A stretch of 64,000 nucleotides of DNA, taken from contig NZ_SCOM01000004.1 of assembly GCF_005508865.1 (NCBI RefSeq), positions 372,001 through 436,000 of the forward strand. Reading direction: 5' to 3'. Positions 61,683-64,000 of the stretch are shown in pieces; the first letter of the stretch is position 1; each line of letters begins with the position of its first letter. The translations under genes were made by a program, and so were the position numbers. The stretch is from Pseudomonas sp. F(2018). GTDB lineage: Bacteria > Pseudomonadota > Gammaproteobacteria > Pseudomonadales > Pseudomonadaceae. The notes under the pieces were generated by a model. The model had not been told where the DNA came from. It worked only from the letters and a program-made list of their open reading frames with translations, and did not search any database.

Positions 61683-61947
61683 TCATTGTCCTCTTTGTTG
61701 TCGAGTGAGAATTGGAATTCACGCGCAGAGAACAACAAGTTGCGAAACACACAGGCAATGAAAGCCGCGTCCCGCCTGGGGCGAGACTATATTCTTCGGC
61801 AGAATGGCAGTTCTTGCGGAGCGGGCTTTTATTGGCGCTACTTATTGTTCTGCACTGTAACGTCGAGTGGCGGATACTCCCTTCGCTTTAGTGTTTCGGG
61901 GATACTAGGGAGCCTCGAAAAGCCCCACAAATAGTGTCTTCGGATAG

Positions 61948-61967
61948 ATGCCATAACGCTTTGGCAT
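61948..61967. promoter_or_regulatory. Inverted repeat before the LysR gene
   Basis: ATGCCA-N8-TGGCAT is a 6-base dyad 18 bases upstream of the LysR start. It sits in the 303-base gap 61683-61985, which is AT-richer than its surroundings and otherwise shows no gene. LysR regulators commonly bind such dyads in divergent promoters, so the site may regulate both the LysR and DUF1302 genes. Confidence 0.45.
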
Positions 61968-61985
61968 GGCCATAGAGAGAACCGC

Positions 61986-62957
61986 ATGACCCTCAAGCAG
62001 CTCCGTTATCTGATCGCCATCGCCGAGGCCGGCAGCTTCTCCGCCGCCGCGCGGCGGGCCTATATCGCCCAGCCGGCATTGAGCCGGCAGATCGGCCTGC
62101 TGGAGAGCGAACTGGAGATGCAGTTGCTGGAGCGCCAGCACGACGGTGTGGCTCTCACCGACGCCGGCCGGCGCCTGTACGAGGTGGCGCGGTCGGTGGT
62201 GCAGAAGCTCGATTCGGTGAAGGATGAGCTGGCCTCGACCCGTGGCGATCCCAAGGGCCAGGTGGCCATCTCGATCCCAGCTACCGCCTCGGCGCTGCTG
62301 CTGCCGGCGATCATCGCGCGAGCTGCGGAGAAGTTTCCCAGCATCACCCTGACCATCTGCGACGGCCTGACCCGCGAGGGTGGCCAGGCCATCGAGCTGG
62401 GCAAGGTCGATTTCGGTGTGGTGCCGAATGCCGAGGAGCTCGAGCATGTCGCTGCCGAGCCGATCTTCATCGAGGACCTGTATTGGGTCGGGATGGGCAG
62501 CCAGGGTCTGCACGGCGACCCGATCACCCTGGCCGAGGCTGGTGCCACAAGGTTGGTGATGGCGCCGCGGGCGCTGCACCTGCGCCGGCGCATCGAGCAG
62601 GCGGCGATGGAGGCGGGGGTGGTGCTCAACGTCGCCTATGAACAGCAGTCCGCGCCGGGCATCGCCAGTCTGGTGCGCAGTGGCCTGGCGGCGACCATCA
62701 GCAACTGGCCGCCGCTGGCCGACCTGTTCGAGCCGACCGAGGCGCGGCAGATCGTCGAGCCGCGCATCACTCGCACCGTGTCCATCGCCTACTCGGTGCA
62801 CAAGCCGCTGTCGTTCGCCGCCTCATGCATGCGTGACCTGGTGCGCGGCCTGCTGGTGGAGGCGGTGCGCGACGGCCGCTGGCGCGGCAGTCTGATCGAG
62901 CGCAGCGCCGATGATCAGGCTCAGGCCCGCGAGCAGGCGCCCGACATCTCTTCCTGA
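61986..62957 (+). CDS. LysR-family transcriptional regulator
   Basis: The 323-residue protein starts MTLKQLRYLIAIAEAGSFSAAARR with the winged helix-turn-helix (YIAQPALSRQIGLLESELEM). A periplasmic-binding-fold effector domain follows (about 93-300; GQVAISIPATASALLLPAI, KVDFGVVPNAEELEHV). It belongs to the Nac/Cbl-like broad group by its N-terminus; the effector is unknown. It diverges from DUF1302 copy 3 and converges on an MFS gene with a 37-base overlap. It is a candidate regulator of the third DUF1302-DUF1329 pair or of the nearby MFS gene. Confidence 0.9.
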   Translation: MTLKQLRYLIAIAEAGSFSAAARRAYIAQPALSRQIGLLESELEMQLLERQHDGVALTDAGRRLYEVARSVVQKLDSVKDELASTRGDPKGQVAISIPATASALLLPAIIARAAEKFPSITLTICDGLTREGGQAIELGKVDFGVVPNAEELEHVAAEPIFIEDLYWVGMGSQGLHGDPITLAEAGATRLVMAPRALHLRRRIEQAAMEAGVVLNVAYEQQSAPGIASLVRSGLAATISNWPPLADLFEPTEARQIVEPRITRTVSIAYSVHKPLSFAASCMRDLVRGLLVEAVRDGRWRGSLIERSADDQAQAREQAPDISS

Positions 62958-64000
62958 GCCAGGCGCTCGCGCGAGCGCTGCGGGTTCATCGTCACCAGGC
63001 CGATCAGGCCTGCCACGATCATCACACCACCGCAGACGAAGAAGCCCTGGGCATAGCCTTGCGGGTGCCCGGCCCCCGCGCCGTGCACCAGCAGGCCGGT
63101 GACCACCGGCGCCGACAGTCCGGCCAGCGAGGCCACGGCGTTGCCGATGGCGAGGATGCCGCCGCGCTGGCTGCTCGGGGTGAATTCGGCGAGCATAGCC
63201 GGCCCCACCGAATACATCACCAGGGCCAGGCCGCCGCTCAGGGTCAGGGCGATGATCCGCGTAGTCACCGATAGGTCGGTGAGCATCAGCGCCGAGGAGA
63301 ACAGCCCGCCGGCGATCAGGCACAGCGAGACGAAGGCGCCGCGCGCCAGGCGCGACGACACGCCACGGCGCATCAAGCGCTGCGACAGCCAAGCCATCAG
63401 CAGGCTCAGCGGCGTGGTGACGACGACGAACATGACGAACATGTGCCCGGTCTTCAGCGGGTCGATGCCGAGGCCGATCTCCAGATAGCTGGGCACCCAG
63501 GTCAGGGTCAGTGCCAGCGACCAGTTGGCGGCGAAGTGGCAGGCGTAGTTGCCGAGCACGCTGCTGTCGCTCAGCAGGCGGCGGTAGGGCACGCGCGGCT
63601 CGTTCTGCGCGGCGTTGGGTTGGCCGCGGCGCAGGGTATCGAGGGTGCCTTCGCGGCCGAGCAACAGCCACAGCCCGCACCAGACCAGGCCGATCACCGC
63701 GAGCACGGCGAAGTTGGTGCGCCAGCCGTAGTTCAGACTGATCCACGGGATCATCGCGCCAGCCACCAGCAGACCCATGGCGCTGCCGGAATGCAGCAGG
63801 GCCACCGGCAGGCTGCGGCGGTCATCGGGGAACCACTTGTACAGGGCGTGGGTGGCGACCGGCGAGGCCGGACCCTCACCGATGCCGAGCAGCACGCGGC
63901 AGGCGACGATCATCCACAGCGAGTTGGCGAACAGCATCGGCAGCTGAATCAGCGCCCAGAACAGGCCCATGCCGAGCAGCAGGCTGCGGGTCGGCCGACG
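62921..64000 (-). CDS. MFS transporter of the anion:cation symporter type (5' end missing)
   Basis: The frame is open to the end of the window, so the N-terminus is outside; about 360 residues are visible. Features include RVLLGIGEGPASPVATHALYKWFPDDRRS and ALLHSGSAMGLLVAGAMIPW, typical of the ACS family importing organic acids such as tartrate, hexuronate or benzoate-like compounds. Membrane helices are visible throughout. The last 37 bases overlap the LysR gene. The substrate is unknown. Confidence 0.88.
   Translation of the reverse strand, partial: RRPTRSLLLGMGLFWALIQLPMLFANSLWMIVACRVLLGIGEGPASPVATHALYKWFPDDRRSLPVALLHSGSAMGLLVAGAMIPWISLNYGWRTNFAVLAVIGLVWCGLWLLLGREGTLDTLRRGQPNAAQNEPRVPYRRLLSDSSVLGNYACHFAANWSLALTLTWVPSYLEIGLGIDPLKTGHMFVMFVVVTTPLSLLMAWLSQRLMRRGVSSRLARGAFVSLCLIAGGLFSSALMLTDLSVTTRIIALTLSGGLALVMYSVGPAMLAEFTPSSQRGGILAIGNAVASLAGLSAPVVTGLLVHGAGAGHPQGYAQGFFVCGGVMIVAGLIGLVTMNPQRSRERLAQEEMSGACSRA

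Overview
The window looks like chromosomal DNA of a high-GC Pseudomonas. Protein families, codon use and gene order all fit: an ackA-pta pair next to slyD and a glutathione peroxidase, a cysZ / GGDEF / trxB block, a pyeR-pyeM-xenB operon and olsB-olsA all resemble P. aeruginosa neighbourhoods as I remember them. I saw no tRNA, rRNA, CRISPR array, transposase or phage gene. Gene density is high, and many neighbours overlap by 4 to 8 bases.

Layout. 1-3.5 kb: the end of a LysE-type exporter, a thiolase and a divergent acyl-CoA synthetase. 3.7-10 kb: an outer-membrane DUF1302 protein, a periplasmic DUF1329 protein and a large MalT/AlkS-type LuxR regulator. 10-20 kb: a membrane metal-dependent hydrolase, an AraC regulator coupled to a metallo-hydrolase, an OmpA-like lipoprotein, a three-receiver hybrid kinase paired with a REC-PAS-GGDEF-EAL protein, and an acyltransferase. 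20-28 kb: DUF3565-ackA-pta, slyD, glutathione peroxidase, nitroreductase, and a TetR / Old Yellow Enzyme pair sharing a repeated operator. 28-34.6 kb: glycosyltransferase, a small secreted protein, alkyl sulfatase, GMC oxidoreductase and an AraC regulator. 34.5-40.4 kb: a second DUF1302-DUF1329-LuxR module in inverted orientation. 40.6-48.4 kb: DUF1652, cysZ, a diguanylate cyclase, trxB with an OxyR-like site, and pyeR-pyeM-xenB. 48.5-53 kb: alkane hydroxylase plus rubredoxin, a divergent AraC regulator coupled to ACP phosphodiesterase, and the ornithine-lipid genes olsB-olsA. 53-64 kb: an acyl-CoA-dehydrogenase-like gene, a second alkyl sulfatase, DUF1254, two DUF202 proteins, a third DUF1302-DUF1329 pair, a LysR regulator and the end of an MFS permease.

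How the genes may work together. A theme of alkyl-chain metabolism runs through the window. It includes two secreted alkyl sulfatases (sulfate ester to alcohol), a GMC alcohol oxidoreductase, AlkB with rubredoxin (alkane to alcohol), an acyl-CoA synthetase and a thiolase. It also includes three copies of an outer-membrane/periplasmic pair (DUF1302/DUF1329) of unknown substrate. I infer that the DUF1302/DUF1329 pairs handle hydrophobic substrates or products of these enzymes. The strongest candidate for an under-described system is the twice-repeated DUF1302-DUF1329-LuxR module. Regulatory signals visible in the DNA include the repeated TetR operator, an AraC-type 21-base-period direct repeat, a PyeR palindrome, an OxyR-like box, a possible Pho box and two candidate structured leaders.
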